From Brienomyrus brachyistius (Eukaryota; Chordata; Actinopteri; Osteoglossiformes; Mormyridae), in the NCBI RefSeq assembly GCF_023856365.1, contig NC_064549.1, positions 9,751,608 through 9,815,607 of the forward strand: a stretch of DNA of 64,000 nucleotides, given 5' to 3'. The notes below the pieces were generated by a model that saw only the letters and a list, made by a program, of their open reading frames with translations, did not search any database and was not told the origin of the DNA. The position numbers and the translations under genes are program-made. Of this stretch, positions 53,820 to 64,000 are shown piece by piece (the stretch's first letter is position 1; each line of letters opens with the position of its first letter).

Positions 53820-54309
53820 CGCTGAAAACACAATTTGTTACAAAAATTTTGGACCCACTTAGTTATTTGTTAGATTACTTGCTTGGTAAACTGTTATTAA
53901 ATGTGTGCTTTTTGTATATTCTAACCATGTTTGAAGAGGTTTCCTCTTCGTTAGAGGCATAGATAATTATTTTATTTAATGCCTTTTATTATGCAATTTC
54001 ATATCGGTCTTATTTTTGCATACTTTCTATGAAATGTTTCATTGGGGTTATAGTAATATCTGTTTCTGTTAGCAATGTGTAAATGGAGACCCCTATGTTG
54101 ATAGTGAGCAGTCTGTGCATGACGACTAGGCAGTTTTGCTGGAAGAAGAAAGTTGGATGGAAGGAAGGATTATCGAAGCATGGAGCGATACAGTTTTTTG
54201 ACCGTGCTAGCTAGTGGACCCTTTTGATTTCTAGACGATTCTGTAAAGTGTATTCTACTTGCGTTTATAGATAGGCATTTTTTAATTGTATTTGCACACA
54301 TCCATTACT

Positions 54310-54555
54310 TTACTCAAAACGCTTTACGGAATTGCACAGATGCTGGATCTGTCGCCTCAATGCTCTGGGTTCAGCCTGAACAGGATTGCGGGCCACTGCA
54401 GATACACGGTCAAACCCTCAGGCAGCTCAGTGACACCTAACGGCACGTTTTCAGATTGTAGGAGGAAACCTGCAAAACACAGGGTGAACGTACAAAATTC
54501 CACAAGCAGCTGTGGGAGGCAAACCTCTAATCCCGGGGGCGTGTGGCAACCGTAT
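54310..54555 (-). mobile_element. tRNA-like SINE, degraded reverse copy
   Basis: GGAGGAAACCTGCAAAACAC, TGAACGTACAAAATTCCACA and GTGGGAGGCAAACCTCTAAT follow the same order as the reverse-orientation SINE at 60615-60993. Confidence 0.5.
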
Positions 54556-54559
54556 TAAC

Positions 54560-57500
54560 AGCCGTCTTCACCCTATGTGCCGAATGGGTATTTCAAAATC
54601 AAAGTTCATCTGAGACTATTATTCCTATGTGCCGTTAATATTTTGTTTTATCATGTTTGAGATCAGAAGGGAGGAGCGATTTTATTGGAAAGGTGGAAGA
54701 CATCAGAATGGAATAGTCCTACTGGAAAGACTGAGGGAGATACCAGGAGAAATACGGAGGAAATAAACTTCTGAAAGTGGAGAAGGAGATAGCAGGTGTG
54801 TCTTGACCTCTGCAGTGTCTGCAGCCCAGTATGGGAAATGAAGCAGTAGTTAAGGGAACTGAGTTGGCAGGTGACCTATGAGGACGACCTGGAAGCAGCA
54901 CATAGCCAACCGCCACCCACCACCCCCCATCCACAGGCCACAGCAGAGTTACTGAGTCACTGATCCCCAGCACTATGAGAACACCCACCCTACACACAAA
55001 GATCTCTGGTAGGGAGTTGGGAGGAAGCAAAAATGAAGACAGTCTGGCTGGGAGGGTCCCTGAGGACCAGACTGAAAGACACTGCCGTTGACAGTAACAC
55101 CCACAAATGCACTCTTGTCATTCAGGCCTACAAATTTACAAGTACACACATGCTATTGGCTGAACAAACTCATCCTTTTGCTGAGAAATCAAGCCTCTGC
55201 AAGACTGGAGATACGTCCGCGGGTATTAGCTAGAGTCTAATTTACTCCCCTCCATCAAAGACACAGACAGAACACATAACAGACCAGACAGAGTAAAATG
55301 ACAATGTGCTGTAGATTCCATGAAGTCCAGCACTGCCTTATGCACAGATAACAAAACACAGAGAACTGACAAAGTCCATCTTCTCAAGAGGTTAGCCAAA
55401 TAAATAGTATTTAAGTTATGTGATACAAGCGACGGAATAATTCAACAACAATATAGTAAGAAAATAGTATAATAAACATGTTGCGATATCTCTTTGAGCT
55501 TTGATACAAGTTTGCGATTCTAGAACTGGTTCTGAAGGGTCCTGCTGCTATGGAACCTCCTTAAAGGGTTCCGCCCTATTACATTGCTTGTTTTTCACCC
55601 AACCTTAACTGTCATGACCTGCCCTGTTACTTTAGAGTGGCAAGGGTGGGCCATCTAGTAATAGTATTAATAATATCATGTGTAGATTATAAGTATCTCC
55701 ACCTGGGGGCAATTTATATAGGTCTTTTGCCTCCATACCCAAATCCTGAATCTTGAGCAGAGGGTACGCCACTTTATGGCAAGCTGTGGGTCAGTGGTTT
55801 GTGTGTTCGCGACCTTCTAGCCTTTGTTCTGCTGAAGTCTTTCACAATAAACCCAAGGAACATCCCTAACACTACATCTGCCTGCTACTAATCTCTGCAG
55901 CTGTGTCTGCACCCAGTGCCTGCAAATCGTTAGCAATATCCACTCGGAAGATATGCTACAGAATAACACAGAGGCTTATCACTCATCTCGTTCCCACCAA
56001 AACGTCGACCTTGGTTGGAACAAACTTGTTCTCCGGAGGAACCTCGGCGCGCCGTCATCCAATGACCTCTGGGATCGTCTCTCTTTTTGCATCCCTTTGC
56101 AGGCTTGGCATTTTATAATTACTCCTTTATCCTTTAGGCCACTCACCGTAAATAACTCCCGTCAGCCTCAATGTTTCCTTCCTGCTAAGATCACAGGACT
56201 CATATTCTGATAGTGAAGTGGATCCATTTATGTCACTGTTCTTGAACACTGTACCCCTGACATTAAGGAGCATAAGCATAAAGACATAGCAGCATGTCAA
56301 CACTCAAAATCCTGGTCCATTTGTATGACCCTCTCATCTCTTTACACCTAGATCTTCAAGGATAATGCTAATTTAGCAAGCCATTAGTGGAGTGTACTTA
56401 TGACCACATTGATCTTAACCTTCTGTCTCTGACAAGTTGATTTTCTTCACTCTCTTTTTTGTGCTTTTATTTCATTTTTCTACAAAGGTTTCACAATATT
56501 TTCTTTTTATCATATGCGTCTTATTTCTACTCTGAGTTTGACCTAAAGAAGTAACGTGTGATTTTGATGCAACTGGTTTTAAGGGTTGTTCATGTATTCA
56601 TTTTTGGATAGTAGGCCTATATCACAAGCTGTCTATAAACAAAGGGGATGTGACTGAAACTGACTGAAACTGCACCAAGCTGCACTGGAGATTTTCGGTC
56701 AATGTCCTGTCTCTCTTTGGTCTGGACATGTTATCATTTACAGCCATACTGACAGATGGTGATCCTCTGATGGAATGTTACAGTGTTCCAATGAGTCTCC
56801 TGTAGACAACACATTTCGGAGACTCAGAGATACTGCACGTCCATCAAAGATTTCATCCTCTGTGAACAGCTGATATCTCCAGTACGCAGACTACACAAAG
56901 TTAGGTTTGGGCACATTTGGTTGCAGTTTCCTTTTCATATAATCTTGAATAATGTTGGTTTGTTTAAATTGTACGCATTCACCCATTAGTTCTTGAATGA
57001 TGAAGGATTTAAGTTATGGTACATGCAAGAATTTGCCTCAAAATTGGGCTTGCTGCCCAATTCCCCACACACTCTCTCAGACTCATACACTATTGATCTA
57101 AAAATCTAACTTCCCTATAACTTATCTGCACTAGGAACACATATTTTTACAATAAAATTCATCTGAAAGCAACGTTTTTTACAAGAAGGAATGAGCAACA
57201 CATCTATCATGTTATCTTTTTAAGATTATCATTAAAAAGCCATCATAAAAATACAATGACATATAAAAGACAAATTTCATATAAAAGATAACAAAATATA
57301 ATAAATAACACATACTAAAGATAGTCCAGAGAAGATGGACTATCAGGCATTTCATTACAGGCCTTCATAGCAATGAGCTGTTTCCTTTCATAAACAAACG
57401 AAAATAGTGAACAGCCGTCATCGATTCCCACTGAAGTTTATCTGACATGATCTTGGCACCGACTCATGGAAAGAAGATACACCACCACCTGATGTAGCAT

Positions 57501-57835
57501 CGATCCAGCCATTTATCCAGGAGAGGACTGTGGTGAGTTTGGAACATATCCCAAGAACAGGAGAGCTGGGGAAGACTGGGGAACACCTCAGATGGAATTA
57601 CAGTCCATCATAATGTTTCACTGCACAGTAATTCAAATATCCCTGGATTTTTCAAAGAGGTAAAATTATACAGGGCTTTTCATTCTTTTCTCTTCCAATC
57701 TCTTTAATTAATGTGCTTTAATCCCTTGCTTCCTTCCTTATTTAATCTACCTCTGTCTATTCCAAACCATGGCAGGCAGAAACACTCCCCTTTGGCATAA
57801 GAAGAGCTGACATAGGCCCCTCTGCCTAAACAGCA
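54560..57835. other. Intergenic, no gene seen
   Basis: No supported exon. A segment from about 55614 (TGTCATGACCTGCCCTG) to an AATAAACCC near 55848 looks LTR-like, but no 3' end or target duplication could be found. Confidence 0.5.
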
Positions 57836-57840
57836 CACAA

Positions 57841-57936
57841 ACCAAGGCAGGCCCTCTCACCACTGCCTTCCCAGGCCCTCACACACAAACCAAGGCAGGC
57901 CCCCTCACCAATGCCTTCCCAGGCCCTCACACACAA
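57841..57936. repeat. 48-bp tandem duplication
   Basis: Two copies, with two differences, of a unit starting ACCAAGGCAGGCCC and ending GGCCCTCACACACAA. Confidence 0.95.
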
Positions 57937-59019
57937 GCTCTCACTTTTCTTTGAAACCGGTCACACCTGTTCCACCTTTGGCCAACATACCTTTCCATGG
58001 GTGGCAAAAGGGGTAGAGAGCAGCACACATTTACATTAGCCTTCTGCTCTTTTGGCATTTAACAAAGAATCAGTCTTGACTGTAACTACTGAGTATGACA
58101 AATTGCACGAGTTTCTCCAACAAGAAATGGAGGATTTCTCATCAGGGGATTTGGAGCTATGTGCTACTGGTTTGATTGTTTCTGTGCGAGAGTGAGAAAC
58201 CCAGGAAAAATAAAGGATTAAAGTGGTGTTGTCTGTGCGCCAAAGCACTTCAGCCTGTTAATGCATGCTGTATTTTAATTAACATCAAGATCCATTTTCT
58301 GAGGGAACATTAATGATCCAAGAAATGCCAGTGAACCAGTGAAACCAGACACACATAACAGGCCTAAACGCAACATTTAGGAGATCAATCAACAAGAGAT
58401 CAATGCAGCGTGTTCCAAAAGCAACACAGTGGTAAATGAATTAAAAGTGGTAAAATTAAATTCACAAAAGTAAATATTCAGCAAATTTCTTTATTTATGC
58501 GTTCCATGTGTTAAAAATGGCTAAAGGAGCATATAAGAGGCTTATATTTTCATCCCATAGTATTTATTATGATCTGTTTGCAGTGTAGTTAATATTCATT
58601 ATTTCACTGGGATAACCATCCAATCACTGTGCGGCGTCATGTCATGGGTTGAGACTGGTAATACTCAAAGTAATCAAGTGCTTAAATAGATGTGCCTGCA
58701 CCCAGAGAAACCTGTTTGGCTTGTTTTTGTGAACGAAATTGTGCAGTTTGTGATACTATTAGTTATAAGGGAATTGACAGATTTTGAGGGACGATATATA
58801 AAACAAATTATATAACATAAACATCCTATGTGCACTGCAGCGAAACCTTCCAAATCCAATCAAATAGTTTAAACTGATGTAATTATTGACACACACACCT
58901 TGTTTGATTTATTAACACAGCATAACTTTCCACACCTTAAGTCACTAAAGCATGCATTTATATTTGATCTTTTGTTCTTGACAGGACACAATATTTTGTC
59001 TGGCCAGTCTCACTGGGAA

Positions 59020-59090
59020 AAAGTTTTTTTTTTCTTTCATTTCTTCTTTCATTTTTTCTTTCTTTTCTTTTTCTTTCATTTCATCTGTAT
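59020..59090. repeat. Pyrimidine (TTTC-rich) low-complexity tract
   Basis: Almost pure T/C over about 70 bp with imperfect TTTC repeats. Confidence 0.9.
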
Positions 59091-59518
59091 GACAAACTAC
59101 ATTTAGTTACGTGGCTGATGCGCTTGCAGTGTCAACTGTTTATATAGCTGAATATTTTTACGGCAATTCTAGTACATTAAAGGACGCAGAAAAACACATC
59201 TGTGTTGCAGCTCTGCTTTCACATCTCAAGCACCAAGAAAGATGGTTGGAGGAGTCCCAGAATGCACACTTTAAAAACTGCGTGTTATCACAGAAAGGTT
59301 AGTGATTTTGGGTCACACACTAAAACATCAGTCGTGTACCAGAACAAAAGCACTAAAATATACTGAGATATAATCAGTATATTTTCTAATTCCCTCCTAG
59401 ATTATAACAAGGAGATCGATTTACATTGAATCAAGGATTTTTCTTTGTCATTGAGCAAGTGAGTTACACAACTACAATGAAGTTAAGTAACTGCCTGCGC
59501 AGGGGCATTGCCAGAGAT

Positions 59519-59600
59519 GTTGGGCCCCATGAAGGCATATCATATTGGGCTCCCCAGTCCAGACCAATCCAGTTATTTTCCAAAGTTTTAGGCCCCCTGT
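59519..59600 (-). repeat. Dispersed repeat, copy shared with 29265-29346
   Basis: The reverse complement contains GGATTGGTCTGGACTGGGGA then GCCCAATATGATATG, and GGGGGCCTAAAACTTTGGAA. Homologous to the copy at 29265-29346, on the opposite strand. Confidence 0.6.
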
Positions 59601-59679
59601 CACTTAGGGGCCCTTAGAATCATCCTAACTTCCTCCCCTTATGGCACCCCTGTGCCTACGTAATAACTTTAATAACATT

Positions 59680-59820
59680 AAATAACTATACTACACTGCA
59701 GTATACTATTCTATACAACTACAGAAGCTTTTATTACTATACTATACTGTATTACACTACACTATACTATGCTATACTACGCTACAGTATATATACGTAC
59801 TAGACTATACTACTGTATGC
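59680..59820. repeat. (ACTAT)-type low-complexity repeat
   Basis: Irregular ACTAT/ACTAC pentamers over about 140 bp. Confidence 0.8.
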
Positions 59821-60614
59821 TTGGTAACCCAAGAATATATATATATAAATATGCACAATGCAACAGTTCTTTAAAATGAAAATTTATGGTCACCAGCTAT
59901 TCTGAGCTGTATGTCCTGAGATCGCAAGAAAACCTCCAAACTTAAAAAAGAGTCTTTATACTTGGCGGGATACTAAAATGGCAGCAATCCGCTTAAAAGA
60001 ACAGCACACAGCCCCACTAACTGACGGTAAAATGAAGGCACTCAGCTTCTGCTTTATTTGAAAGGACAGATCAATGGCTTAATGGCATCACCTCCTAGTC
60101 AGGGGGATCTTGCAGAAGAGCTGAACGCCTGGCTGTAAATTTCAGCTAATTACATGACAGCAAAGTGCGGAAGTAGTAAAACAGACCTGACTGTCTGTGT
60201 CAGAATGTTTTTACTGATGATAAATCTCAAATATTATGCAACAGTCTGTCCAGCCACCCAGGTTCAGTAACCACATATTAATTTTTGGATTGCAGGGATC
60301 ACCATGCATAAGGCATAAGGGCACCGAGGACAAGATGCCATCTGCTTCTCTGCAGCATTTAATGGAGGGGGACGAGATGTACCCTACACACAATGAGTGG
60401 ATAATAAATCATCTCAAATTAAAAATCAGCCTGTGTTCACTTATCTATCGATTTTACACAATAGAAAACATATTGTAACAGAAAATAGCTATCAAAAAGG
60501 CATTTCAGCATTTTGGCTGACCTACTGCTTATGTTGATCACAAACTATAAGTCCACTGATTGATTTGAAAATCTTGTCACAGTAGGTGGGATTTCAGAAT
60601 AATATATCCACTAA

Positions 60615-60993
60615 GGTAAACATCCATCCATTTTCCAAACCGCTTATCCTTCTGGGTCACAGGATGTCTGGAGCCTATCCTGGAAGCTAGGGGCGTGAGG
60701 CAGGTAACGACCCAGGATTGAGGGGGGGGGGGGCAGCCCATCCCAGAGCACACTCATACACCATTCACTCACACAGGCACACCTAGGGGCAATTTAGTAA
60801 CTCCAATTTGCCTCAGCATGTTTTTGGACTGTGGGGGGAAACCGGAGTACCCGGAGGAAACCCCACAACAACATGGGGAGAACATGCAAACTCCGTACAC
60901 ATGTGACCCAGGCGGAGACTCGAAGCCGGGTCCCAGAGGTGTGAGGCAACAGTGCTAACCATTGCACCACCATGCCGCCCGGATGGTAAACAT
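60615..60993 (-). mobile_element. tRNA-like SINE, copy 4, with target-site duplication
   Basis: Reverse-orientation copy: CATCCATCCATTTTCCAAAC at the left, ACCACCATGCCGCCC at the right. An insertion-internal poly-G run lies at 60722-60733. The flanking GGTAAACAT at 60615-60623 and 60985-60993 is a perfect 9-bp duplication. Confidence 0.88.
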
Positions 60994-62230
60994 TAGAGGC
61001 TTAAATCTGCATTGTCTTGAGGATATCTTATTTCCCACATAAATCAAACTATCCTTGACATTTTGTCATAACAGCAAATACCAAATCATATTTAAACGAT
61101 TTTTTTATAAAAGAAAGGCATAGAGGAACAGAAAATTCTTTCTAAAATTCTGTATGAAAATTTAACTTTCTCAGTGATACATTTCCCCCTATATTTACAT
61201 TTGCAAAGTCGCACACCCCTTCCTGAGTCACATCAGTAGCATCACACTCCAAAGCAGGTACTCCAGGCTTTCACAGGAAATAATCTGCGATTCAGCTCCT
61301 ATGGGGAACAGGCTTCTAATTCTAATAGATATTATGTCATTGCACTTTGTTTTACATTTCGAGTATCTCCCTGTGCCACCTGTATCTAAATGCACTTCAT
61401 CCAAAATACTGCTGTAGTATATAGAAGATGAAGAATGAAGATGAATTATTACCTTGACTGCTTGTTAACTGCTTTAACTACGCCTTAAAGAAACATTAAC
61501 CGCTGTCTGTAAATAATGAATTACCGTATATTTTAGCTACAGGCATTCAACAAGTGCTACACAGCTGTACTGGTGCATACAAACGTAAGGAGCTGTTTTA
61601 AATACTGGCGCCATCTACTGGACACATGGAAAAGTCGCCAGTCGTAAATCATCAATCCGTCTCCTAAACGCTTATGAGAATGGAAAACTATCTCAGGTAG
61701 CACAGGGAATATAGGAGAAGACATCCTGTAATGCCAGACCACTGCAAGCCAAGACACACGCAGAATCACACACATATGAGCAATGTAGAGAACACTGTTT
61801 ACTTAAGTACAATTTTTTTGACTGTAGGAGCAAACCAGTTTCAGAAGGGATCCCATAAGACAGAGAAAAAACAAACTGTTACAACTCTTTTCATATGCTT
61901 AACTGCTTTTAAAAGGTTGCCAGATTGCAATCCAGACTCAATTTGACGCTACATGAATAAAAGTTACTGAATGAATGCATGACTATGCATAAGGTTATTA
62001 CTGTACCAAATTAGTTCCCGAGACACCTTTGAATGTTACACATTGGCAAAGCACTGAAGAACACCTTCCCATAAGAAAAATTTCGTCCCCGTGGTTTTCC
62101 AGACTCCAAACCTATTGCTGCCCTCCTCCCCAGATTTGGACTTTACGTTAACTCTGTTGTCAACCAGCACTGTCACTCTGTATTGTTATACCTTGATTGT
62201 TTTGTTTTGATTTCTTTTTTTTGCACTTTA

Positions 62231-62728
62231 TACAGTGCCCACAGAGTTTTGGGACGCTTGTTTCATTCAGTAAAATTTTGCAAATTTATTGGTTTTATAA
62301 CAAAATCAATATTTTATTCTTTTGAATATATCACATTAGAAACAATCTGTAGATTTAAGTAATACATTAATTTAAATTAGTAATAAATTGAGTCCCAAAT
62401 TATAGTTCTAAAAGCTGTTCTGAGTTTAAAAGTTCATTGCCAAACAGTCTCATTGGCTCCTTTTTAATTAGCAACACCTTTGCGATAACATAAAAATGGC
62501 AAAAAATTGTCTTTAGTATCCCTTTGGGAGCCAATGACTACAATTTCAACTTACAGCATTATGGCTAGAAAAGAACTGAATTAGGTGGCAAAAAAATGTC
62601 TGTATGGAGGATATTTGTAGATATGTTACACCTTACTGGTCAATGGACTTTTGTTATTAAACAAAGGATTTTGCAACATTGATACAAATTTAAGCAACCG
62701 TCCCAAGACTTTCTGTGTAATACACTAT
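62231..62728. mobile_element. Tc1/mariner-like element with internal deletion (about 500 bp)
   Basis: The left end TACAGTGCCCACAGAGTTTT then GGGACGCTTG mirrors the right end, whose reverse complement reads TAGTGTATTACACAGAAAGT then CTTGGGACGGTTG. TA dinucleotides flank both ends. An internal ATG followed by codons for ARKELN and a stop, near 62562, may be the remains of a transposase start. The rest of the transposase is missing. Confidence 0.65.
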
Positions 62729-63565
62729 AATAAACACTCCTGGATGGATGGATGTATGGATAGACAGATGAATGTGTGATTGAGCTGCATTTACCTCAAA
62801 TACACACACAAGCAAATCCCTTCGTTGTTCTACTGACTCTGGCAGGTAACTGATGACCATCATCATCCACTATATTTAAAATACCATGCTGATGCAGGCA
62901 GGTTTTATGTGGTTCATTATTGGAGTCAGAAATCTTTAGCTCTCTGTGCTCTCTGCAACAGGAACTGTTGTCCTTGATGCCAAATTCTGACAGTTGTATT
63001 TGGAAGGCCACAAGACGCAATTTAATTCCGCCAGGACACTTTATTTCACTTTGGCTGTGGGCAGTAGTGGAAGAAATCTTCCACCGTGTTTAACGCCAGT
63101 CACATTAATGTAGTTGGTGATGGTCAATTGATAATAAATGCACCTGCCATAATTTTAATACCTAGAGTAGGTAAAAACATACCGAACATTTTTTCAGGAA
63201 GATGCTACCACAGCCCAAATGAGTTTTTTTTTTTACTCAGGTTGTCGCCTTTATTATACTACATAAGGATTAAATAAGGGCAGCTAACATACCACTCTTC
63301 TGCGTGTTACAGTATTCCTCACTCTTTTACATCTTCCTGACAAACACTGCCGTACATTGCTGACGTCATTGCTGTTTATCATTATTGCCTTCTCTTGTTT
63401 TATTTTATTTTTCTTTATTTTAATTTCTACTTATATATTTTTATTTGTTATTACCTACTACCTTTCAACCACAATCCAGGAAGCAGGCGAAAAATGCATT
63501 TCACTATACACACTAACAGGGTATGTTCATGTATGAAGCAGTTAAAGTCTATGGGAAGCCTAAAG

Positions 63566-63838
63566 TGTCATGCCCTGCTCGTCGGCTCCTCCTGTGTGCC
63601 ACGCCCCCTGCTTACCCACGTGTGTTTCCCGGATTGTACCCAGCTGTGTCTGCTTATTTTCAATCAGTCCTGTGTATTTCAGTCCGTGTCTTACCTGAGT
63701 CCTTCGTCCGTCATTGATGTTGTCGATGCCTATGTCCCGTCCTGCCTGTGCCTCAAATAAACCCCCGTTTTCCCGTATCCCGCTTGCCTGCCTGCTCCTT
63801 CCGCACGATCGCCGCTCTGCCCGCGATCTCCCGTGACA
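63566..63838 (+). mobile_element. Solo LTR (273 bp) with perfect 5-bp target duplication
   Basis: Begins TGTCATG and ends CGTGACA (an imperfect inverted repeat with TG...CA ends). TAAAG flanks it on both sides (63561-63565 and 63839-63843). An AATAAA lies at 63756-63761, 77 bp before the end, and the body is C/T-rich in its 3' third. These are the hallmarks of an LTR left by recombination between two LTRs. No internal retroelement sequence remains; class (Gypsy-like or ERV-like) is unresolved. Confidence 0.75.
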
Positions 63839-64000
63839 TAAAGACTATCTTTTTATATTTATTTCATTTTCAGATACTACTGTCCGAATAGACATACAAG
63901 CGAGGATCGGAGAGTAGGGTCAGCCAGTTGCAGCAACACTTGGGGTTAGGGTCCTTGCTTCAGGGCCCATTTCTGAAATCACCGGACTTAAGTTGATGAC

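Noticed and set aside
55614..55870. Second LTR starting TGTCATGACC with an AATAAA
   Set aside because: No matching 3' end or target duplication could be found, so the boundaries are unsupported.
1..64000. A novel defence, biosynthetic or mobile gene system
   Set aside because: All convincing coding sequence belongs to four well-known vertebrate genes; the remainder is introns, repeats and unassigned non-coding DNA.

Overview
The window is nuclear DNA of a vertebrate, very probably a ray-finned fish. The evidence is large introns with GT/AG borders, many CA/AT/poly-G microsatellites, tRNA-derived SINEs with GGATG tails, a Tc1-like element, and four genes whose exons read as orthologues of the human 19q13.3 block PRKD2 - STRN4 - FKRP - SLC1A5. 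Order and relative strands match what I know of human. The species cannot be named from this sequence.

Layout. 1-2520: first coding exon of prkd2 (minus strand) and the start of its first intron, which carries a 24-unit minisatellite; the rest of the gene is off the left edge. 2614-3540: prkd2 leader/promoter. About 4823-8111: probable strn4 3' UTR, rich in homopolymer runs. 8112-22888: strn4 (minus), 17 coding exons resolved to the splice site, giving 765 residues. 22889-25023: divergent strn4/fkrp promoter region and fkrp leader. 25024-26616: fkrp (plus), a single coding exon of 530 residues. 26617-30108: convergent 3' regions. 30109-39144: slc1a5 (minus), 8 coding exons, 534 residues. 39145-64000: slc1a5 promoter, then about 24 kb with no gene I can support, holding a broken LINE, SINE copies, a solo LTR, a deleted Tc1-like element and other repeats.

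The genes are neighbours by ancestry rather than members of one pathway. prkd2 is a diacylglycerol-regulated kinase; strn4 is a STRIPAK/PP2A scaffold; fkrp is a Golgi ribitol-phosphate transferase for alpha-dystroglycan; slc1a5 is a plasma-membrane neutral amino-acid exchanger. All joined exons keep frame across every junction.

I found no previously undescribed system. The items most worth a second look are repeat biology (palindromic MITEs, an intact-ended solo LTR, a SINE beside a splice site, clustered G-tracts), the uORF-rich fkrp leader, and promoter elements. Gene identities rest on remembered family sequences and synteny, since no search could be run.
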